NCBI GenBank assembly: GCA_022072025.1 | Contig: JAJVIP010000010.1 | Span: forward strand, 62,001-126,000 | Direction of reading: 5' to 3' | DNA: 64,000 nucleotides | Source: Elusimicrobiota bacterium | GTDB lineage: Bacteria; Elusimicrobiota; Elusimicrobia; F11 | Part shown: one piece after another, positions 1 through 6,920 of the stretch | How the letters are laid out: each line of letters opens with the position of its first letter | How positions within the stretch are numbered: the stretch's first letter is position 1 | The notes under the pieces: generated by a model | What the model was told of the DNA's origin: nothing | Databases searched by the model: none | What the model saw: only the letters and a program-made list of their open reading frames with translations | Made by a program: the position numbers and the translations under genes

Positions 1-1524
1 CGAGAATGACCGCGTTGCTGCCGGATCCCACAGCGATCAAGTTTCCAACGGCGACTTTGTTTGACGTGCTCATCCGGATTCCGGCGCCGGAAATCGTTCC
101 CTGGCTTTTAATCAAACGGCAATTGACGACTTGTGTCGGTTGCTGCATGAAATCGTTCACATTGCCGGACTGGTTCTGCGTGATGGCGCAGCTGTCGATC
201 AACTCGCCGCCTTGAACGATCGCGGTGGAGAGCGCGTTGCCGTCATTGGTGATGATGCAATTTCGCATTTGGCCGCCGGATCCGAGAAATATGAATGAGC
301 CGGTGGAGAGATTCCGTTTGAAGGCGCAATCAAAGATGAAGGGACGAGTCGAATTCATGAGGATGCCGCTAAACGGGTTCCCGGTCCGATTGGGTTTGTT
401 TTCATCCACGGTCAGATCCTGGAGGCCGTTGTCGGACCCGGAGGCGCTGATCGAGGAGACTCCGCCCATCGTCGGATCGCAGAGAATAACCGTGGCGTCC
501 CGGCCCTGACCTCTCAAAACGACTTTCGTCCCGATGTTTAAGGTCGCGCTGATGTTATACGTGCCTTCCCGTAAAAGAACGGTGCCTCCACCAGCCGAGG
601 CCGCCACATTGAGAGCATTCTGAATATTCGACGTGTCCGTTGCCGCAACGCCAGTGGGCGCATCCACGACTTGGGTGGCATAGCCGCCGCCTCCGCCTGC
701 AGCCGCTTCAATCGTGATTTTGTTGTTTGGACCGTCCTGAGTCAGGATGACGTTGGGACCGGCTTCCAATTTCACATCACCAGTTAAAGGAGAAGCCTCG
801 CCTATTTTTCGAACGCCGGTCACCCCGGCATTAGCGAAATTGATCTTGTTGTTCGGCCCATCCTGCGTCAATTGCATTCCGGCGCCCTGCTCCAGCTCAA
901 CATCCCCGGATAAGCCGCTCGCTTCTCCGGTTTTCTTAAGGGACGATACGCCGCTTGTTCCGGACGCTTGAATCGTCACATCACCGGTTCCGTCCGGTGG
1001 GCTGACCGAGATACCGGATCCAGCCACGATTTTTCGGACCGAGGTACGTGCGGTGTTCAACGTTGGCACGTCCATCAAGATATTGGTTGGAGTGTTACCC
1101 GTGTCGGTGTAATTTGACGTTGACTCTCCCGCCACCTCGACCAGAAATTTCTCCTGGCCGGAAGAAGTTGATTTGTAGATCCGATAAGCGGTCGCTCCCT
1201 TAACGGTTTCCCATTGAAGGATCACAGGCAAAGGTGTCACGGGTTGACTTACCTGCGCCTCAAGAACGACAGGAATTTTGTTTTCGGGGGTTTCGCCGGC
1301 CGCGTTGATCGCGGTGACCTTGTAGAAGTAGATCGTGCTCCCCAAGAGTTCGGACCCGACCGCCCCGGAGCCGAGAGTGGCAAGCAGGGTCCGAGGCGGT
1401 CGTAAGGTCCCTTGCTGGGCGTGGGCGTCCAGCAAATCCAGATTGGCGTTATGTCCCGCGCCCCAATTCAGGTCGCCGGTGTCCCGCTTGGTGAGCTTTA
1501 ACTTGTCGGTATAGATTTCAGCCA
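1..1524 (-). CDS. Phage tailspike/tail fibre with pectin-lyase-like beta-helix (partial)
   Basis: This reading frame opens at an ATG at 1524 and stays open for 508 codons to the left edge, so the C-terminus lies outside the window. The N-terminal ~70-160 residues resemble a fibronectin III-like domain (YFYKVTAINAAGE, then AYRIYKSTS). Two copies of a ~35-residue unit follow, both containing GDV, LTQDGPNNK and a Gly-rich turn. The remainder has the signature of a right-handed beta-helix: a GG(G)TVLLREGTYNI start, then short strands of the type 'FIFDCAFKRN' and 'MRNCIITNDGNA'. Such proteins bind or degrade surface polysaccharide as receptor-binding spikes. It is the last gene seen of the left-reading structural operon, 11 nt after a small Fn3-like gene. 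The fold assignment is by pattern only, and no catalytic residue can be named. Confidence 0.7.
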
Positions 1525-1535
1525 TATTTTTTCCC

Positions 1536-1958
1536 TCAAAATCCGTAGCCCAACAGATCGAACGGAGAAGCGCCGTAGCCGCGAAGAGGAGAACCAAACG
1601 GCCGCTGGCTGTACGGTGGAAAACTAAAGCCATTGGTGTCCGGATCCCCGTATGGAGCTTCTCCGAAAGGACTTTCGCCGCCTCCCGCCTCTTCAACCGC
1701 GACAACGACATAAAAGCGGTCCGGCCCCGCTTGCGGATCGGTGTCGTCGAATTGAAACACGCCCGTCCCCAGCGTCGCCTCATCCGCGATCTTCTCGCCC
1801 AACTCATTTTTCGCGTTTGACCGGTACACCCGGAATCCGAGTAATTTGTGCCCCACTTTGACGCTGACCGGATAATCAGCCCAGTTCAAACGAACAAATC
1901 CAGGTTCGCCGGAGGCCACTCGAAAGTTCGGAACAGGTGGAAGAGGAAACACGGGCAT
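1536..1958 (-). CDS. Small fibronectin III-like virion protein
   Basis: This 140-residue protein has an N-terminal half that reads as one fibronectin type III-like module: PVPNFRVASGEPGFVRLNW is typical of a first strand pair, LLGFRVYRSN of the middle and DRFYVVVAVEEAGGGES of the end. The C-terminal ~45 residues are rich in Gly, Pro, Phe and Tyr and look unstructured. It lies between the capsid and tailspike genes in one operon, so a virion attachment or decoration role is likely. No specific phage family was recognised. Confidence 0.55.
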   Translation of the reverse strand: MPVFPLPPVPNFRVASGEPGFVRLNWADYPVSVKVGHKLLGFRVYRSNAKNELGEKIADEATLGTGVFQFDDTDPQAGPDRFYVVVAVEEAGGGESPFGEAPYGDPDTNGFSFPPYSQRPFGSPLRGYGASPFDLLGYGF

Positions 1959-1968
1959 ACGGGTGCCA

Positions 1969-2229
1969 TCATCTCCTGGATTTTTTCTTACGCTTGGACT
2001 TCTTTCGGATCAATCGACGTGGAGCCGGCCCGCCGGAGATCGGTCCATCCTCATCCGACTCATCGGTGATGTCCTCGAATCCGAGCTTGACCAATCGATC
2101 CCGCGTTTCCGGCAAACGAACCTCGCAAGTGCCGTTGACGACGGGAATCAAGCCTTCGCTGTAGGATGTCTCGTATTGGGGGACGTCCGCGGTGCCGAAC
2201 GGCTCATGAAGTTTTTTAAGCTTGAACAT
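1969..2229 (-). CDS. Small phage protein downstream of capsid, unknown function
   Basis: This 86-residue protein starts 10 nt after the capsid stop. The N-terminal half could form a small beta domain (VVNGTCEVRLPETRDRLVKLGF). The C-terminus is a strongly basic tail rich in Lys, Arg and Ser (KKSKRKKKSRR), preceded by an acidic stretch (DESDEDG). A short gene straight after the major capsid gene is often a head-completion or decoration protein, and the basic tail could contact packaged DNA. Both points are inference from position and composition; I do not recognise the family. Confidence 0.5.
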   Translation of the reverse strand: MFKLKKLHEPFGTADVPQYETSYSEGLIPVVNGTCEVRLPETRDRLVKLGFEDITDESDEDGPISGGPAPRRLIRKKSKRKKKSRR

Positions 2230-2239
2230 GAGTCATCGA

Positions 2240-3145
2240 TCACAGAGTCACACCGGCAAGTCTCGACGCCTTGATGTCGTTGCCGAGAACAAGCGCGAGA
2301 TCCTCAAAAATGTCGAACTCGCTGAACTGAGACGACTTGGTCGCGAGGCGAAGCATTTTCAAGGGCGTGAGTTCTCCAATCCACGCCGCGCTCGTGTCGA
2401 CCACGAAGATGTCCGTGCAGACGTTGGAAGTTCCTTGCGTCTGGGCTTCCGAGATGAAGATGCTTCGGAAGATCGGGATTCCGTTATAGACCTGGACGCG
2501 GAATCCTCCCTTGACTTCCATCGTGTCCACGAACCGCTGCTGGGCCTGAAGGAGCGCGTTCAGCTTGCGGTTGGCTTTCTTGGACATGATGAGCATGTCG
2601 GGATTTCCCCGGTTTAGATCGATGACTTGATCCATCAAATCCAAAGACAGCGGAGCGCCGTTGGCTCCGGCGACAGCAACCTGCCCCGCCGGAATCAATT
2701 TCCGAAGCCCGTTGAATTGCTTCGGGTTCACCGTTGAGTCGCCGTTAATGAGCGCGTCCTCTTCGGCATCCCGAACAGCTTGAAGCGCGTTCTCCACCTC
2801 TTCCGCCTCAATGTCCAGAAGTGATTTCCCGACCGCCACAAGTTTCCTTGTGACTTTCCCGCGCTGGATCACGGTTTTGTATGCGAATTTCTTCTGCGCA
2901 TAGCTGGCCTGCGTCTCCACCGGCTCGTCGGTGTCGTCCACAAACGACCCGCCCGCTCCCCGACTCGTCCGCTGGTTTAAAATCCATTCTGAACCCGAGC
3001 CGGGCTTCCTCGGAAAGTTCTGTCTCAGCGGATTGTTAACTTCGATTAGCTCCTGAAGAACACGGTCCACCAGGGGTTGCTGAAGCTGGGTCCCCGCGTT
3101 GGCCATATTGAGAGCTTTTTTCAACTGCTCCAAATCATGTGTCAT
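2240..3145 (-). CDS. Phage major capsid protein (HK97 fold)
   Basis: At 301 residues it fits major capsid proteins that have no internal scaffold domain. Features of the HK97-type family are an N-terminal helix, a 'LIEVNNPLRQNFPRK' segment, conserved E-loop-like residues and a P-domain region with 'EEDALINGD', followed by the A-domain pattern (MSKKANRKLNALLQ, then VQVYNGIPIFRS). It follows the prohead protease-scaffold gene by 14 nt, the canonical order in HK97-like phages. It forms the icosahedral shell. Recognition is by family resemblance and gene order. Confidence 0.85.
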   Translation of the reverse strand: MTHDLEQLKKALNMANAGTQLQQPLVDRVLQELIEVNNPLRQNFPRKPGSGSEWILNQRTSRGAGGSFVDDTDEPVETQASYAQKKFAYKTVIQRGKVTRKLVAVGKSLLDIEAEEVENALQAVRDAEEDALINGDSTVNPKQFNGLRKLIPAGQVAVAGANGAPLSLDLMDQVIDLNRGNPDMLIMSKKANRKLNALLQAQQRFVDTMEVKGGFRVQVYNGIPIFRSIFISEAQTQGTSNVCTDIFVVDTSAAWIGELTPLKMLRLATKSSQFSEFDIFEDLALVLGNDIKASRLAGVTL

Positions 3146-3159
3146 GGCGTCATTCCTCC

Positions 3160-4257
3160 TTAGGCTTGATGAAGGGCGAGCGCCACTTTCAGCTTCTTCT
3201 GGGGCGGCAAACCTTCAAATGTTTTTTTCACTTCCTCGGTCTCCGGTTCCGGTTGGATCACTCCTTTCCGTATGGCCGGAATCTGCTTGAGAAGCGGTTC
3301 GATCTGCTTCTTGACCTCGGTTGAAATCATCTCCGCCATTTCGTCCTTGCTGACGGTCTCGGGTGAGGCCGGAGGAATAACCACTGGCGGGGTCCACATT
3401 TCGCCGACCGCCTGCTTCAGCGTCGACTTGATCTCAATCGCGGCCGGGGCGATCTCGCCACCCAGAGCGATCAGTTTGTCGAGCATCATCCAAACGGGCT
3501 CGATCTTGGCGACCACTTCGTTTCCTTTCATGGTTTCCTTGTCCTTTTTCTTGGTTTCTTTCCCGGCCACTTTCTCCGGCGGTTGATCGGAAGGATCTGG
3601 AGTCTTTTCGGGCTCCGGTTCCGGTTTAGGATCTTCCGGTTTTGGATCTGCGGCTGGCGGGGTCTCACCGGGTTTCGGATCCTCCGGATTCAGCTCGTCA
3701 ATAACGGTCTCTTCTTTTGACATGGGGTCGCCTCCTTTCTTCAGCGAATCGATTTCATCGAGGGCTTTCTTCACATACCACCCGATGGCGCGGGCCTCGG
3801 GGTTGGCCGGCACCGATACCAGCGACACCTCAACAAGGACCATCTTTTTGATGACGTTGACCACCCGGTCGAACTCGGCCATGTACTTCTTCTCGCGCTC
3901 GAGAACTTGTCCCCGGATGGAAAATTTATTGAGAACGCCCTCTTTGATTTTTTGAATGATGTTGGGTTCGGTTTGCGAAATCAGAACGTCGATCAAAAGT
4001 CCATTCTTGTCGAACTCGGCTTTGGTGACTCGCCCGATCGCCGATTCAATGTCGTGGTTCAAAAGGACAGTGGAGTTCTTGAGAAGGTCGAGGGAGGAAT
4101 TTTTCAGAGCATCTTCAGTGATAACGTCGCCCTGAAGGTCGAAATCGGTGGTGGCAGCGTAACCGACAATATGGAACTCGCCGCTTTCCTCCGTCTGTTT
4201 CATGATCTCAAGAGGAAAGGCGAACTCTACTTTGGTGATCGTCGTTTGTTCTTTCAC
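3160..4257 (-). CDS. Prohead protease with fused scaffold-like C-terminus
   Basis: Residues 1-170 match HK97-family prohead protease (peptidase S78). The strands FHIVGYAATTDFD and DVITEDAL are present, and the likely catalytic His68 (LLNHD) and Ser113 (NKFSIRG) are followed by VSLVSVPANPEARA. Residues 190-250 form a Pro/Glu/Lys-rich linker. The C-terminal ~110 residues are helical and charged, as in scaffolds fused to the protease. The protein would cleave the scaffold and capsid N-termini during head maturation. The start is GTG at 4257, four bases after a GGAG Shine-Dalgarno. An intrinsic terminator lies immediately upstream, so expression must depend on read-through or antitermination. Confidence 0.85.
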   Translation of the reverse strand: MKEQTTITKVEFAFPLEIMKQTEESGEFHIVGYAATTDFDLQGDVITEDALKNSSLDLLKNSTVLLNHDIESAIGRVTKAEFDKNGLLIDVLISQTEPNIIQKIKEGVLNKFSIRGQVLEREKKYMAEFDRVVNVIKKMVLVEVSLVSVPANPEARAIGWYVKKALDEIDSLKKGGDPMSKEETVIDELNPEDPKPGETPPAADPKPEDPKPEPEPEKTPDPSDQPPEKVAGKETKKKDKETMKGNEVVAKIEPVWMMLDKLIALGGEIAPAAIEIKSTLKQAVGEMWTPPVVIPPASPETVSKDEMAEMISTEVKKQIEPLLKQIPAIRKGVIQPEPETEEVKKTFEGLPPQKKLKVALALHQA

Positions 4258-4269
4258 AAGTCTCCGGGC

Positions 4270-4320
4270 AAAAAAAATGGCGCTGCCACCCGGGCCCCAA
4301 CGGCCTCAGGCAACAGCGCC
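4270..4320 (-). terminator. Intrinsic terminator in front of the protease-capsid operon
   Basis: Read on the minus strand, 4320-4279 forms a long GC-rich hairpin whose outer stem pairs GGCGCTG with CAGCGCC, and eight T residues follow (4277-4270). It sits between the small gene ending at 4346 and the GTG start of the protease at 4257. It therefore either ends the upstream transcript or acts as a read-through point for late transcription. Confidence 0.75.
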
Positions 4321-4345
4321 TTGACTCAGCTCAACAGCGCGAAAT

Positions 4346-4528
4346 CTAGTTTTGTTTGTTGCTAATCAATCTCTTCACGTCCTCACTCAACAGGGTTCCG
4401 TGACATTTTATCCGGGGAATCTTTCCTTTCTGGAAGTGAACCTCCAGAACGTCATAGGATTCGTCCCCGATCATCTTGTCCACGAACCGGATAAATTCGT
4501 CTCTTGTTATGGGCGCTTCTTGGCTCAC
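4346..4528 (-). CDS. Small DUF2292-like protein
   Basis: This 60-residue protein contains a short segment resembling the small DUF2292 family: a helix, then a beta hairpin 'DVLEVHFQKGKIPRIKCHG'. The C-terminus is helical (EDVKRLISN). It lies on the minus strand between the host-like cassette and the prohead protease. A plausible promoter sits upstream (TTTACA near 4562, TAAAAA near 4539). The role is unknown and the DUF2292 link is tentative. Confidence 0.55.
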   Translation of the reverse strand: MSQEAPITRDEFIRFVDKMIGDESYDVLEVHFQKGKIPRIKCHGTLLSEDVKRLISNKQN

Positions 4529-4563
4529 CCCATCTTTTTACCGCAATCAATTGAATCTTGTAA

Positions 4564-4584
4564 ATAAACAATCAAATTGTTTAT
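4564..4584. promoter_or_regulatory. Operator-like perfect inverted repeat
   Basis: ATAAACAAT and ATTGTTTAT form a perfect 9-bp inverted repeat separated by CAA. It lies in the 258-bp gap (4529-4786) between the small gene at 4346-4528 and the CsgG/FlgO-like gene, beside the probable promoter of the former. The geometry fits a dimeric repressor site, but no cognate regulator was identified. I see nothing else clear in this gap. Confidence 0.4.
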
Positions 4585-4786
4585 GCGCAATGTCAAACGA
4601 ATGCCTATCAGGAAGATGGTTGAATACTTTTTCTCAGGATTGTCGCTCCGAGGAGCTTAAAATGGAACCAAGCAATCAAAGAAGGATAAATCTTTGAGAA
4701 ACTTAACCGTAGGTAAGGAGTGACAATTTAATTTACGGTTAGCATTAACATGAAGCATCAACACACACTCTCCACCTGAAACAAAT

Positions 4787-6019
4787 TTAATTACTTTTAC
4801 TTTTCAATGGCGATTCCGCCAAAAGGCGCCTGATATGATATGCCGCATCTTCTACGCAATTTCTTTTACCTTGAATTTTTATCTTTGCATTTGGGAAATT
4901 TGAATCAATTTGGCTAACAAGACTCTCTCGCTCTGATGCGGACAATGCCAAGCTCCCATTCGGCTGAAATGGAAATTCCTTCACTAAATGTGCGCTGCCA
5001 GCTGAAAGCGACATAATTGACTCCCATAGTGCGGTTGTTTCTGCGCCTACCTTGAGGAGTTGGTCGCCTAATTCAACACTATTGGCATTTACTTTATTTG
5101 ATTGTAATGCGACGAGAGATTTTTTGCACATGTCGATTTCAATTTCATTTTTCTTCAATAGCAATTCATACTTTTGCTTTAGATTATATGCGCCATTGCT
5201 AATGTGATTGCTTTCATTATTATCAATGTACGGATTAATTAAAGATATCGCCCTGTGCAGGTAAGGCTGCCCGTTCCTTATGCTGCTAATCTTGCTCACG
5301 AAAAAACCTGACATATCGCTCTCACTACTTTTACCCGGATAGGCAAACTTAACAGCTTTATTAGCGTAAACCAACGTACCTATTATGGTTGAAAGATACT
5401 CCTTTGGAGTCGTGGTAGATATTATGTCTTTGTTGGAATTATCACTTTCAGATCCACTTTTTTTTGGCCTTTTTTCTCGTTCGCGTTCTTCTAGAGTTAG
5501 GTTGCCAATTAATGAAAAGAACTCTTTATTTTTACGTATTTCATGGTTCACTCCCCCATGAAGAATTCCCTTCTCAACATCAACGATTTTTATATTCACG
5601 CCAACCAATGATTTTAATTCTGTGACGGTTCCATACATCACGGTTTTCGCCCCAAGTATTTTCCCTATTCCGATCACGGTTTTTTCATCAAGCAATCCAA
5701 TGTCGGACAGTTTCTTTTCCTCCAGCACGGTTCCGATAGACCTTCTTTCTAATACAGTCGCTCCTAAGTTGGACAGGGCAATATTGAGTTGATCAGCTAA
5801 ATATTTCCCAAAGTAAGTTGTTCTCCCATCCAAATCTTGAAAATCCATCACTAGAACAGCGCTTTTATCTGGGATCTTTTTGTAGGTTTGTTTTGCAATG
5901 GTTGTTACTGATTTATCCAATCCGCTACTGCTTCCAAATGCCAGATGGATCGGGATGGTAAGTAATAAAACGAGGAGTGAAATACTTGCGACAGATTTTT
6001 TCACGAGAACATTCATCAT
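4787..6019 (-). CDS. CsgG/FlgO-like exported protein
   Basis: The protein has a signal peptide (MNVLVKKS followed by a hydrophobic stretch to about residue 30). Residues ~50-160 resemble the FlgO/CsgG/TolB N-terminal fold: SAVLVMDFQDLDG, YLADQLNIALSN, VLERRSIGTVLEE, then a GAKTVMYGTVTEL strand. CsgG secretes curli subunits across the outer membrane, and FlgO works with FlgP and FlgT in the Vibrio flagellar outer ring. The remaining ~250 residues are helical and unrecognised. An in-frame TTG at 6040 exists, but the ATG-ATG at 6019 places the signal peptide properly. No lipobox is evident. It is the last minus-strand gene of the cassette inserted in the phage head operon, and its neighbours include LPP20 (FlgP-like) and FlgT-like proteins. 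Confidence 0.65.
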   Translation of the reverse strand: MMNVLVKKSVASISLLVLLLTIPIHLAFGSSSGLDKSVTTIAKQTYKKIPDKSAVLVMDFQDLDGRTTYFGKYLADQLNIALSNLGATVLERRSIGTVLEEKKLSDIGLLDEKTVIGIGKILGAKTVMYGTVTELKSLVGVNIKIVDVEKGILHGGVNHEIRKNKEFFSLIGNLTLEEREREKRPKKSGSESDNSNKDIISTTTPKEYLSTIIGTLVYANKAVKFAYPGKSSESDMSGFFVSKISSIRNGQPYLHRAISLINPYIDNNESNHISNGAYNLKQKYELLLKKNEIEIDMCKKSLVALQSNKVNANSVELGDQLLKVGAETTALWESIMSLSAGSAHLVKEFPFQPNGSLALSASERESLVSQIDSNFPNAKIKIQGKRNCVEDAAYHIRRLLAESPLKSKSN

Positions 6020-6135
6020 ATGGATAAAGGCTATACGCAAAACGACTTGTTATCAATGAACAAATCTTAATTTTTATCTTCTAAAAACGCTTGATTCTAC
6101 CCTGCCTGATAATCAAAACCGCCGAAACTCTATGT

Positions 6136-6897
6136 TCAGGCTGCTTTTTGTCCGCCGCAGGCTAACGCCAAATCCAGCGCACAGTTCAGATACCGATAGG
6201 ACGTGTTCACGTCCTTAAAGTCTATGAACGCATATGAAATGCCTTGAACATCCAACGTAACAGAAAGCAAATCCTTAAAATCACTGTGCGAGACGTCCCC
6301 TTCCGAAGGCGGCCCAATGATTATTGCGTTTGAAGAGTTTGCCTTTTTACATGCATCCACCATGGCGCTGTAATTAATTTTTCCTTTGTAGCCATACGAG
6401 ACCTTGCCTAAGCAAGTTGCCTCAATTTTCAGAAGGTGCTTTTTGATGGCATCGAGGAAGTTTTTCTCAGCAGCCTCTGCAGCCTGCAACTCCCCTTCGG
6501 GATACAGGACAATGAAAAGCGGTTTTTTGGGCTCTAAATCGGGACCTGTCAGTTTTCCATAATGCGGATTACGCTTAAAGCTAGGCGGTGTGTCAGGTGC
6601 GGCCTGAATTTCGTCAGGGCTATCAAACAACAGATTTTCATTTCCCGATTTTCGAATATGAGATTCGAGTTTTTCAATTCTTTCCTCATACTCCTCGAGT
6701 TTGGTTTGAAGGTCCAAATCATCGACTTCATTTTCCAATAAACTGAATTTCACCTTGTCGATTTTTGATTCGATGGATGACGTTTTCCATGCACTCCAGA
6801 GATACAAAGCAAACAAATATATTCCCAGAACACCAATTTTATTTGACGTAAGATACGGCGTAATAATTATTACCGCGAAAAATAATATGTCTTTCAT
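6136..6897 (-). CDS. Membrane-anchored coiled-coil protein of unknown function
   Basis: This 253-residue protein has a strong GGAGG Shine-Dalgarno. Residues 1-37 carry one or two hydrophobic helices (ILFFAVIIITPYL, GVLGIYLFALYLWSAW). Residues ~40-85 form an acidic coiled coil (LEENVD-type heptads, KLEEYEERIEKLESH). A Pro-rich linker leads to a C-terminal alpha/beta domain (~120-250) with strands PLFIVLYPEG and NAIIIGPPSEGD. The last domain resembles a small nucleotide or ligand-binding fold, but no motif is diagnostic. It lies between the kinase and the CsgG/FlgO-like gene and is probably co-transcribed with the kinase (23-nt gap). Confidence 0.6.
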   Translation of the reverse strand: MKDILFFAVIIITPYLTSNKIGVLGIYLFALYLWSAWKTSSIESKIDKVKFSLLENEVDDLDLQTKLEEYEERIEKLESHIRKSGNENLLFDSPDEIQAAPDTPPSFKRNPHYGKLTGPDLEPKKPLFIVLYPEGELQAAEAAEKNFLDAIKKHLLKIEATCLGKVSYGYKGKINYSAMVDACKKANSSNAIIIGPPSEGDVSHSDFKDLLSVTLDVQGISYAFIDFKDVNTSYRYLNCALDLALACGGQKAA

Positions 6898-6920
6898 GAT
6901 TCCTCCATTTTCCTAATGGC

